64,000 nucleotides of DNA, from assembly GCA_031428695.1 (NCBI GenBank), contig JANOYE010000006.1, forward strand, positions 1 through 64,000. Reading direction: 5' to 3'. Below the pieces are notes generated by a model. That model ran no database searches. It was not told the DNA's origin and worked only from the letters and a program-made list of their open reading frames with translations. The position numbers were made by a program, and so were the translations under genes. Origin of the DNA: JANYCG01 sp031428695 (GTDB lineage: Bacteria; Pseudomonadota; Gammaproteobacteria; Burkholderiales; Burkholderiaceae_C). Shown piece after piece: positions 49,241 to 56,093 of this stretch. How positions within the stretch are numbered: position 1 is the stretch's first letter; every line of letters begins with the position of its first letter.

Positions 49241-49486
49241 ATGACCTTGTCGGTACGTCTGCCTGCACAGCTAGAAAACCAGTTTTTGGACTATTGTGAA
49301 CGGAATGGAATTTCTAAAACCAAGGCCGTCCAACAGGCCTTGTCTCGACTCATTTCGCCACCCAAGCCTCAATTTTCTGTTGACCCCGCCAACCCTTTGG
49401 CCAAATGGATTGGCGTCATCAAGGGTGGCCCCAGCACCGATGAACTCATGTGCATGACCCGTGGCGACGATTGGAATAAGCCGTGA
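49241..49486 (+). CDS. vapB: ribbon-helix-helix antitoxin (VapB-like)
   Basis: An 81-residue protein. SVRLPAQLENQFLDYCERNGISKTKAVQQALSRLI is an RHH DNA-binding domain; the C-terminal part (PLAKWIGVIKGGPSTDELMCMTRGDDW) is the toxin-binding arm. It overlaps the toxin gene by 4 bp. Together they interrupt the catabolic operon between hpaE and ligA. Confidence 0.85.
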   Translation: MTLSVRLPAQLENQFLDYCERNGISKTKAVQQALSRLISPPKPQFSVDPANPLAKWIGVIKGGPSTDELMCMTRGDDWNKP

Positions 49487-49884
49487 CCTTGGTCGATACC
49501 AATGTGCTGATCGACTTGCTCAAAGCAGACCCCGATTGGTTGCATTGGTCGGGGCCTGCGTTCCAACACGCACAAACCGCAGGCCCTGTCGGCATCAACG
49601 TGGTGGTGTTTGCGGAGCTTGTCGCCCATCCTCTCGCGCCCGCAAAACTCGACAATTTCTTGGCCGACCTTGGATTGGGATTCCACCACCTCAGCCAGGA
49701 AACCGGGCGAATTGCGGCGCTGGCCTTTAGGCAATACCGAAAGCGAGACGGCGGAAAAACCGGCGTGTTGCCAGATTTTTTTATTGGCGCGCAGGCTGCT
49801 GTTGAAAAATGGACGCTTCTGACGCGCGATGCGAAGCGGTACAAAACCTACTTCCCGGATGTAGCCTTGATTGCCCCGCAATAG
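49483..49884 (+). CDS. vapC: PIN-domain ribonuclease toxin (VapC family)
   Basis: A 133-residue PIN protein with acidic residues in LVDTNVLIDLL, VVVFAELVAHP and LPDFFIGAQAA plus LLTRDAKRYKTYFPDVALI. All expected positions are present. GTG 49483 overlaps the antitoxin stop. The ligA start lies only 10 bases beyond its stop, so the module is embedded in the operon. Confidence 0.88.
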   Translation: MTLVDTNVLIDLLKADPDWLHWSGPAFQHAQTAGPVGINVVVFAELVAHPLAPAKLDNFLADLGLGFHHLSQETGRIAALAFRQYRKRDGGKTGVLPDFFIGAQAAVEKWTLLTRDAKRYKTYFPDVALIAPQ

Positions 49885-49894
49885 GGCGCGTCTC

Positions 49895-50230
49895 ATGAGC
49901 CTCTACGCCGTCCAAAAATTCCTCTACCACCTCAACCGCGAGGCGCAGGTGCAGCGACGTTATGCAGCCAAGGGAGCCGAACAGGCGGCGCTGCTGGACA
50001 GCTACGATTTGAATCCCGAGGAGCGCCAAGCGGTGGAACAGGGCGACATCGGCAAACTCTATGTGCTCGGCTGCAATGGCCAGTTGTTGATGCACTTCGG
50101 CCCGCTGGTGGGCTTGCAGTGGGCTGAATACTTGGAAGCGATGCGCGAGGGCGTGCGCAAATACGGCCCGGTGCGCGCAGGCATCTACGCCATGACGACA
50201 TCAACCGAAGAGAAAGTCGCGGGAATATGA
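49895..50230 (+). CDS. ligA: LigA-type small subunit of a class III extradiol dioxygenase
   Basis: A 111-residue protein with the LigA pattern: QKFLYHLNREAQVQRRYAAKGAEQAALLDSYDLNPEERQAVEQGDIGKLYVLGCNGQLLMHFGPL. In the protocatechuate 4,5-dioxygenase it covers the LigB active site. ATG 49895 follows CGCGTCTC. A family B repeat separates it from the LigB gene. Confidence 0.88.
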   Translation: MSLYAVQKFLYHLNREAQVQRRYAAKGAEQAALLDSYDLNPEERQAVEQGDIGKLYVLGCNGQLLMHFGPLVGLQWAEYLEAMREGVRKYGPVRAGIYAMTTSTEEKVAGI

Positions 50231-50323
50231 CCCCCACGCTCCCGCACTCCGTGTCGTCGCTGCCCCCCGAGGGGGCTAATTTTTGGCTTCGCCGCTCTTC
50301 GGGAACTTGGGGCGGCCCGGCGA
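50229..50323 (+). repeat. GC-rich interspersed repeat, family B, between ligA and ligB
   Basis: ACCCCCACGCTCCCGCACTC, GCTGCCCCCCGAGGGGGC and CTTGGGGCGGCCCGGCG mark the element. It is longer than the other copies because of about 18 extra bases (TTCGCCGCTCTTCGGGAA) near the right end. Confidence 0.7.
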
Positions 50324-50351
50324 AAAATTGCCGTGTAGGTCGGAGCCTCCT

Positions 50352-51173
50352 TTGAGCCTCGTCTTCGCCGGCATCTGCTCCCACGGCCCCGGCATCACGG
50401 GCCGCGCCAAGCTGGCAGACCCTGCGGTTCGCGACGAGTTCCACGCGCAGTTTTTTCGGATGGGCAAAGCATTGGATGCTGCCAAGCCCGACGCCGTCAT
50501 CGTCATCGCCGCCGAGCACTTTGCCAATTTCTTCATGAACAACATGCCCGCCTATGCGATGGGCATGGCCGACCAATACGAAGGCCCGATTGAAGACCCG
50601 GCGTGGCTGGGCATCGCCAAAACCAACATCCCAGGCAACGCGGCATTGTCCAAGCGCCTCATCGAAAACGTCATGCAAACCGTGGACGTTGCTTATTCGG
50701 AGGAGTGGAAGTTCGACCACGGCATCATGGTGCCGCTGAACTTTCTCACGCCCAATTACGACAAGGCCATCATCCCCGTCAACATCAACTGCCAAGGCCC
50801 GCCGCTCACGCCGCTCACCCGCGTCTGGGCCTTTGGCGAAGCCTTGCGCCGCGCCTGTGACGCCGTGCCCGAGCGCATCGCCATCGTCGGCACGGGCGGC
50901 ATTTCACATTGGCCCGCCACACCCGATTCAGGCAAAGTCAACGAGCCGTGGGATCGTGATTTTCTGGGCCGCTGGTGCCGCAACGACAAAGCCGCCTTGC
51001 TCGACTACACCGACGCCGCCACTTACCGCGACGCCGGCCAAGGCGGCTTTGAGATCCGCACTTTCATTAGTGTGGCGGCCGCGGCAGGTGGCCAAGGCGA
51101 GGTGTGGCACTACCGGCCCATACCCATCTTCTCCGTCGGTTGTACAGTGGCGGTGATGGGTATCGCTTCTTGA
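50352..51173 (+). CDS. ligB: LigB-type catalytic subunit of a class III extradiol dioxygenase
   Basis: A 273-residue non-heme iron dioxygenase. FAGICSHGPG (His11), VIVIAAEHFANFF (His56), GTGGISHWPATPDSG and WHYRPIPIF are recognisable. In this operon it would open the homoprotocatechuate (or similar catechol) ring. The start is TTG 50352 with GGAG upstream; no ATG is available in a sensible place. LigB and HpaD are related families, so the gene name describes the subtype and not the substrate. Confidence 0.85.
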   Translation: MSLVFAGICSHGPGITGRAKLADPAVRDEFHAQFFRMGKALDAAKPDAVIVIAAEHFANFFMNNMPAYAMGMADQYEGPIEDPAWLGIAKTNIPGNAALSKRLIENVMQTVDVAYSEEWKFDHGIMVPLNFLTPNYDKAIIPVNINCQGPPLTPLTRVWAFGEALRRACDAVPERIAIVGTGGISHWPATPDSGKVNEPWDRDFLGRWCRNDKAALLDYTDAATYRDAGQGGFEIRTFISVAAAAGGQGEVWHYRPIPIFSVGCTVAVMGIAS

Positions 51174-52216
51174 CCCATAAGCACCGCTGGGGCTCTGCGC
51201 GGCTGTATGTGGCACTGGCGGTCGGGTGGGCTGTGCTTAGCGTCGCCATCGCCGCTTGGGATTGGCAGGGGCGATGGCACGCCGAAGGCGCTTCCGCCGG
51301 GTACGCATTCAAGCTGTGGTTGTATTGGGCGCAGTTTTCTGCATTGCCACTTCTGTTGGCCGGCGCATTGGTGTCCTTCCAATCACGGGCCGGTTTTTCA
51401 CGGCGCGCGTTCGCAGGTTTGCTGGCGCTTGGCTCCGCGCTGGTGATTTGGTCTGGCGTGGTGGAGCCCAACTGGCTGCGCGTTCGCAATACCACCCTAG
51501 AAATCAAGGTTGCAAGCGGCCCGCAACCGATAAAAATTGCCGTCATTTCCGATCTGCATTGGGGTTTGTTTGTTCGGGACTGGCAAGTACGCCGAGTGGT
51601 TGACCGGCTGCGGGCGCTTGATGCCGACGTGTTGCTTGTGGCGGGCGACTGGACTTACGATCCGCCGCTGGATTTGGCGGCTGGCCTGGCGCCATTTGGC
51701 GAACTCAACATTCCGGTGTACACGGTGCTTGGCAACCACGACCTTGAAAAGCCTGGCCCTAAACTGGCAGGCCCGCTGCGAGCCACTTTGAGCGCCCTGA
51801 AAATCCACGCCATCGAAGGGCAGGCTGTCAACATCAAGGGTTGGCAGCTTGTGGGTTTGGATGACCTTTGGGGCGGGAAACCACGAGCGCAAATTGACCG
51901 CCTGCTGGGTCAGCCTCACTTTGCCCGTATTGTGCTGACGCACCAACCTGACACTCTGGCCATGGTTCCAGCTGGCTCCCTGCAGCTTGGGGTTGCAGGG
52001 CACACGCATGGCGGTCAAATTCAGCTTCCAATGCTCACGCGGTGGGTTGTAAGAATGACCCAGCGGGCACCTTGGATAGATGGTTTGTATCAAACTCCCG
52101 TTGGCAATGTTTTTGTGACGCCTGGATTGGGCATGATCGGGCTACCATGGCGGTTTAGGGTGCCATCTACCATTGACTTGATTGTCTTGCAGCCGGCGCC
52201 CAGACCAGTCCGATAG
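51170..52216 (+). CDS. membrane-anchored metallophosphoesterase
   Basis: A 348-residue calcineurin-like phosphoesterase. Three or more N-terminal hydrophobic helices (YVALAVGWAVLSVAIAAW, FKLWLYWAQFSALPLLLAGALV, FAGLLALGSALVIWSGVV) anchor it. The metal motifs are VISDLHWG, VAGDWTY, LGNHDLE, LTHQPD and GHTHGGQIQ. The start TTG 51170 forms a TTGA overlap with the ligB stop; longer starts are possible but would sit inside ligB. Family members often hydrolyse UDP-diacylglucosamine or other lipid phosphates. It has no known step in the ring-cleavage pathway. Confidence 0.82.
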   Translation: MTHKHRWGSARLYVALAVGWAVLSVAIAAWDWQGRWHAEGASAGYAFKLWLYWAQFSALPLLLAGALVSFQSRAGFSRRAFAGLLALGSALVIWSGVVEPNWLRVRNTTLEIKVASGPQPIKIAVISDLHWGLFVRDWQVRRVVDRLRALDADVLLVAGDWTYDPPLDLAAGLAPFGELNIPVYTVLGNHDLEKPGPKLAGPLRATLSALKIHAIEGQAVNIKGWQLVGLDDLWGGKPRAQIDRLLGQPHFARIVLTHQPDTLAMVPAGSLQLGVAGHTHGGQIQLPMLTRWVVRMTQRAPWIDGLYQTPVGNVFVTPGLGMIGLPWRFRVPSTIDLIVLQPAPRPVR

Positions 52217-52226
52217 ATCAGATTCC

Positions 52227-52664
52227 ATGCCCCACCTCGTCATCCTTTACACCCCCAACATCGAGCGCAAAACCGACATGTCGGCCTTGTGCCGCAGCTT
52301 GGCAGACATCATGCTGGCCCAGCGCGATGAAACCGGCAAACCAGTCTTCCCGGCTGGCGGCACACGTGTGTACGCCTACCCCGCCGCGCATTGCGCGGTG
52401 GCAGACGGGGGCCGCGCAGGCAGAGCCGTGAATGGCAGCAGCGACTACGCCTTCGTGTACCTCAATGTGCGCATGGCGGCAGGCCGCACCGATTCGGTGA
52501 AGAAACGAGCGGGTGACGAAATTCTGGCCGGCGTGAAAACGCATTTTGACGAGTTGCTCAAAACCAGCCCAATTGGCATTACCCTCAACATCGACGAGAG
52601 CCCTGGCCAGGTTTATGACGGCAAACTCAGCAGCCTGCACCCTCTTTTTCAACCCCCTGTTTGA
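52227..52664 (+). CDS. hpaF: 5-carboxymethyl-2-hydroxymuconate isomerase
   Basis: A 145-residue member of the CHMI family in the tautomerase superfamily, with the N-terminal Pro (MPHLVILYTPNIE) as general base. YPAAHCAVADGG, YAFVYLNVRMAAGRTDSVKKRAGDEI and SLHPLF are conserved. It isomerises the HpaE product. ATG 52227 puts Pro at position 2 as required. Confidence 0.88.
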   Translation: MPHLVILYTPNIERKTDMSALCRSLADIMLAQRDETGKPVFPAGGTRVYAYPAAHCAVADGGRAGRAVNGSSDYAFVYLNVRMAAGRTDSVKKRAGDEILAGVKTHFDELLKTSPIGITLNIDESPGQVYDGKLSSLHPLFQPPV

Positions 52665-52714
52665 CCCTGTTTCCAACTCGAAAACCAACTCGAAATCCAA
52701 AGCGAAAACCCACC

Positions 52715-53548
52715 ATGCAAACCCCCATCAACCCTTTCAAAGCCGCCCTCAAAAACAAACAAGCCCAAATTGGTCTTTGGTGCGGCCTGGCCGACTCCTA
52801 CTCCGCTGAAATCTGCGCCGGTGCCGGTTTTGACTGGCTGCTGCTGGACGGCGAACACTCCCCGACGGAACCACGAGCCATCTTGCAGCAGCTTCAGGCG
52901 GTGGCGGCCTACCCGTCTTCACACCCGATTGGCCGCATTCCGCTGGGCCACGGCAATGTCGGCGAGATGATCATCAAGCAGTACCTCGACTTGGGTTTTG
53001 CCACCTTGCTGGTGCCGATGGTGGATACACCCGAGCAGGCGCAGCAAATCGTGCGCCGCTCGCGTTACCCGCAGAACGACGACGTGGCTAGCCCCGTGCG
53101 TGGCATTCGCGGCATGGCCAACATGCGGGCCAACCGTTTTGGCCGCGTGGCCAATTACGCCCACGACGCCAACGCGCAAATCTGCCTGCTGCTGCAAGCC
53201 GAGACCAAACAGGCGCTGGACAACATCGAAGCCACTGCCTCCATTGACGGAGTGGATGGCATCTTCATCGGCCCGGCCGATTTGTCCGCCTCACTCGGCC
53301 ACGTGTTGAACCCGACCCACCCCGATGTGCAGAAAGAGATCGACAACGCCATCCGCCGCATCGTCAAAACCGGCAAGGCCGCCGGCATCTTGACGCCCGA
53401 CGAAACCCTGGCGCGCCATTACCTCGACTTGGGCGCCACGTTCGTCGCCGTCGGCCTCGACACCAATCTGCTCACGCGCCACACCAGCGCACTGGTGGCC
53501 AAGTTCAAAACCAATGTGGCCCCGGTTGCGGCGGGCAAGGTGTATTAG
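52715..53548 (+). CDS. hpaI: 4-hydroxy-2-oxoheptane-1,7-dioate aldolase
   Basis: A 277-residue class II-type (metal-dependent) HpcH/HpaI aldolase. IGLWCGLADSYSAEICAGAGFDWLLLDGEHSP, FATLLVPMVDTPEQAQQIVRRSRYP and the DGVDGIFIGPADLSASLGH segment (metal Asp) are conserved. It splits the C7 dicarboxylate to pyruvate and succinate semialdehyde, ending the lower pathway. ATG 52715 is chosen since the earlier part is not conserved. Confidence 0.92.
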   Translation: MQTPINPFKAALKNKQAQIGLWCGLADSYSAEICAGAGFDWLLLDGEHSPTEPRAILQQLQAVAAYPSSHPIGRIPLGHGNVGEMIIKQYLDLGFATLLVPMVDTPEQAQQIVRRSRYPQNDDVASPVRGIRGMANMRANRFGRVANYAHDANAQICLLLQAETKQALDNIEATASIDGVDGIFIGPADLSASLGHVLNPTHPDVQKEIDNAIRRIVKTGKAAGILTPDETLARHYLDLGATFVAVGLDTNLLTRHTSALVAKFKTNVAPVAAGKVY

Positions 53549-53574
53549 AAGGATGTACTAGAAGGAGTTGTGCC

Positions 53575-54390
53575 ATGAATGCCAATCTGAAGCCTGAACA
53601 GCTCGCTGCCCCCAACCCTGGCTTCCACCCCGACGAATGGGCTGCCCGCCTGCAGCTCGCCGCCTGTTACCGCGTCTTCGCCATGCTCGGCTGGGTGGAG
53701 ATGATTTACAACCACATCACGGTGCGGCTGCCAGACTCTGTGGCGAACGGAGAAAAGCATTTCTTGATCAACCCCTTCGGCCTGCATTACAGCGAAGTCA
53801 CCGCGTCGAATTTGCTGAAAATTGACTTGCAAGGCAGCAAGATCGCCACGCCCGGCCAGCCCGCCAGCCCCTGGCCGGTGAACCCGGCCGGCTTCACCGT
53901 GCACGCGGCCATCCACGCGGGCTTGCCCAGCGCGCACTGCATCATGCACACCCACACCACCTCGGGCGTGGCCGTGGCGTGCCTGGAAGGCGGCTTGCAG
54001 CAGACCAATTTCTACAGCGCCCAGCTGCATGACATGGTGGCTTACCACGACTTCGAAGGCATCACCATCCACGCCGAGGAAGGCCCGCGCTTGCTCAAGA
54101 GCATGGGCAACAAGCCGGCCGTGATATTGCGCAACCACGGCTTATTGACCTGGGGCAAGACGCTGCCGCAGGCATTCGCCGTGTTGTGGACGTTGCAACG
54201 CGCCTGCGACGTGCAAATGGCCACCGTCAGCATGGCCGGACAAGGCGCGAAGGTGATTGCCGTGCCCGAACACATCGCCGCCAAATGCACCCGTGATGCC
54301 CTGCAATACCCCGACAAAGGCGGCGGTGAAGACATGTTCAACGCCATGACGCGCCTGGTCGACCGGCAAGACGCCAGTTACCGGCAGTGA
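53575..54390 (+). CDS. class II aldolase/adducin family protein
   Basis: A 271-residue protein with MIYNHITVRLPDS, LINPFGLHYSEVTASNLLKID, HCIMHTHTTSGVAVACL (zinc His) and ILRNHGLLTWGKTLPQAF. It is similar to, but distinct from, the aldolase at 3173. Its last 36 codons are duplicated at 57740-57847 beyond the inserted R-M module. Its role in the operon is unknown. A hairpin with the ATACCCA core follows its stop. Confidence 0.85.
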   Translation: MNANLKPEQLAAPNPGFHPDEWAARLQLAACYRVFAMLGWVEMIYNHITVRLPDSVANGEKHFLINPFGLHYSEVTASNLLKIDLQGSKIATPGQPASPWPVNPAGFTVHAAIHAGLPSAHCIMHTHTTSGVAVACLEGGLQQTNFYSAQLHDMVAYHDFEGITIHAEEGPRLLKSMGNKPAVILRNHGLLTWGKTLPQAFAVLWTLQRACDVQMATVSMAGQGAKVIAVPEHIAAKCTRDALQYPDKGGGEDMFNAMTRLVDRQDASYRQ

Positions 54391-54415
54391 GTTGTGCGGA
54401 CAATAATCCGCGCAT

Positions 54416-54446
54416 CGATCATACCCAATTTAGGTATGATCGATTA
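54416..54446. repeat. hairpin with ATACCCA/GGTAT core, left copy
   Basis: ATCGATCATACC and GGTATGATCGAT form a perfect 12-bp stem around CAATTTA, followed by an A-run on the plus strand. It is part of the left direct repeat; the right copy at 57873-57903 has one stem change. The core matches that at 6342-6376. Confidence 0.5.
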
Positions 54447-54631
54447 AAAAAAGCAAAAAGACTCGTTTATTTTAGATTTTAATTATTAATTTATACATTT
54501 TTATATTACTTTTACAATTAATTTAGTAGCAAACTATTGTGTTTTTACGTGACTTACTTCTAAAGTATATTTTGCAACTAATTTTAGTATTATATATTTA
54601 TGCCCTTTGAGCGAAGCCGGGGCCAGCCACG
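54447..54631. other. AT-rich intergenic part of the left direct repeat
   Basis: The stretch is strikingly AT-rich for this genome and holds TAGTAGCAAACTATTG and ACGTGACTTA (a family A-like copy near 54527-54556). No gene is seen. It ends with the ribosome-site region of the panE fragment. Confidence 0.5.
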
Positions 54632-54754
54632 ATGAAAAAAATCTGCATTTACGGCGCGGGCGCCATTGGCGGCTGGAAAGGGGCTAAAAGATCTTGCGGA
54701 CGTGTATGTTTATACAGTACATTATTCTCAACTATTCCGCACGCCGAATTTTGA
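54632..54754 (+). pseudogene. truncated 5' end of panE joined to insertion sequence
   Basis: ATG 54632 starts the first 15 codons of a ketopantoate reductase (MKKICIYGAGAIGGW), after which the sequence changes to unrelated DNA and reaches a stop at 54754. The intact gene is at 58089. It may still be translated, since the upstream region is the duplicated panE leader, and it ends 18 bases before the methyltransferase ATG. Confidence 0.75.
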
Positions 54755-54772
54755 GAGTTGAGTAAATCGAAA

Positions 54773-55759
54773 ATGAAACGACCTACATGCATAGATTTAT
54801 TCGCTGGGGCAGGCGGCCTCAGCTTAGGGTTAAAGCAGGCTGGCTGGCAGACCCAGATGGCAGTCGATTACGACAAAGGGGCTTGTGAAACCTATCGGCA
54901 GAACTTCCCAAATGTTGAGGTGTTTCAGGGCGACATTCGGAAAGTCGATTGGAGCCACCTTGCCGGTAAAATTGAACTGGTTGCCGGCGGCCCGCCGTGC
55001 CAGCCGTTTTCCGTTGCGGGCAATCAGAAAGCTGACCAAGATTCACGCGACATGTTGCCCGAGTTTGTCCGCGCTGTGGACGACATTCGTCCGAAACTGT
55101 TTTTGATGGAGAACGTGGCAGGCCTTGTGTCGCCCCGACACAGCCCCTATTTGGCTTCGCGCTTGCAACAACTTAGTTCACTTGGGTATGAGCTTGACTT
55201 CAAGGTTTTGGATGCGGCAAATTTCGGCGTCCCACAACATCGACGTCGCGTAATCATTCTGGGGAGCCGGATTGGCTCCATTGCATTTCCGTCCCCCACT
55301 CATGGAGCTGGCCGCAAAGCATTCATGAGCTCAGAGACCGCCATTCTTGATGCGCCGCGAGACGCCCCAAATCGGGCTATCGTCACCTATGCAAAAAACC
55401 CAATCATGCGCCCAAGTCCATGGGCCGGGATGCTTGTCAACGGGGGCGGAAGACCCATCAATCTCACTGAGCCTTCTCAAACGATTCCGGCCTCTGCAGG
55501 CGGCAACCGTACTCATATCGTTGACGAGCGCAAAGTGTTGCTTGACTACCATTCCTACTTGTTGGACGGCGGCAAGCCCAAGCGTGGCTTGGTGGCGGGC
55601 GTAAGGCGCCTAACGCTTCGAGAATCGGCCAGGCTGCAAACTTTCCCCGATTCGTTTTTCTTTGTAGGCGAATCCAGCTCCCAATACCGTCAAGTTGGAA
55701 ACGCAGTGCCGCCACTGCTTGGCAAAGCAGTTGGCGAAGCTTTGATGGCGGCCATGTAG
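54773..55759 (+). CDS. DNA (cytosine-5) methyltransferase of the R-M module
   Basis: A 328-residue C5-methyltransferase. Motif I is CIDLFAGAGGLSLGLKQAG, motif IV GGPPCQPFSVAG with catalytic Cys76, motif VI FLMENVAGL, motif VIII PQHRRRVIILGSR, and motifs IX-X are RRLTLRESARLQTFPDSF and QVGNAVPPLLGKAVG. The short target-recognition region lies about residues 185-260. Host DNA would be protected against the cognate nuclease. TTG 54758 would add five residues; ATG 54773 is chosen. Transcription may come from the duplicated panE leader upstream. Confidence 0.95.
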   Translation: MKRPTCIDLFAGAGGLSLGLKQAGWQTQMAVDYDKGACETYRQNFPNVEVFQGDIRKVDWSHLAGKIELVAGGPPCQPFSVAGNQKADQDSRDMLPEFVRAVDDIRPKLFLMENVAGLVSPRHSPYLASRLQQLSSLGYELDFKVLDAANFGVPQHRRRVIILGSRIGSIAFPSPTHGAGRKAFMSSETAILDAPRDAPNRAIVTYAKNPIMRPSPWAGMLVNGGGRPINLTEPSQTIPASAGGNRTHIVDERKVLLDYHSYLLDGGKPKRGLVAGVRRLTLRESARLQTFPDSFFFVGESSSQYRQVGNAVPPLLGKAVGEALMAAM

Positions 55760-55792
55760 ACAACCGATACCGAGTTCAGTTTCTTAAATAGA

Positions 55793-55821
55793 GACTCATA
55801 GTCCGTGGACTTGAAGTCCAC
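55793..55821 (+). promoter_or_regulatory. tandem C-boxes controlling the C and R genes
   Basis: GACTCATAGTC (55793-55803) and GGACTTGAAGTCC within a 17-bp palindrome (55805-55821) follow the GACTnnnAGTC pattern with a CGTG spacer, exactly as in operators of R-M controller proteins. TTGAAG (55811-55816) in the second box can act as -35, with GATACG at 55833-55838 as -10. This would put the start of the RNA at or near the C gene ATG (55842), i.e. a leaderless message. Confidence 0.8.
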
Positions 55822-55841
55822 ATCGCCTCGAAGATACGGCG

Positions 55842-56093
55842 ATGGTCAAATTGCGCGTCAATAAAGATCCAAAAATTTCATTTGGTGAGCGTCTGCGTTC
55901 TTTACGCAATGATGCTGGGCTATCCCAAGAGGCGTTAGGACACATAGCAAACGTCGACAGAACCTATGTGAGCAGTTGCGAACGGGGCAAGAGAAACGTT
56001 ACGCTTGAAATAATAGTTCGGTTCGCAATTGCATTGGAGATTCCACCGGGCAGCCTACTGTCGGATATTCAATTGCCAGGCGGTCGACCATGA
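55842..56093 (+). CDS. controller (C) protein of the R-M module
   Basis: An 83-residue XRE-type HTH protein: FGERLRSLRNDAGLSQEALGHIANVDRTYVSSCERGKRNVTLEIIVRFAIALEI. Length and pattern fit C proteins such as C.AhdI or C.PvuII, which first activate and then repress their own gene and the nuclease gene, delaying restriction until the host is methylated. It overlaps the R gene by 4 bp, which gives coupled expression. The C-boxes lie 20-50 bp upstream. Confidence 0.9.
   Translation: MVKLRVNKDPKISFGERLRSLRNDAGLSQEALGHIANVDRTYVSSCERGKRNVTLEIIVRFAIALEIPPGSLLSDIQLPGGRP

Larger units (their letters stand above)
54283..54677 (+). repeat. left 395-bp direct repeat flanking the R-M module
   Basis: It covers the last 36 codons of the aldolase gene with its stop, an AT-rich intergenic stretch with an ATACCCA hairpin and a family A-like block, and the first 46 bases of panE. 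It matches 57740-58134 at a constant offset of 3457 with no gap. The gene parts are almost the same (2 differences in 108 bases of aldolase), while the AT-rich middle has many changes. Confidence 0.9.
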
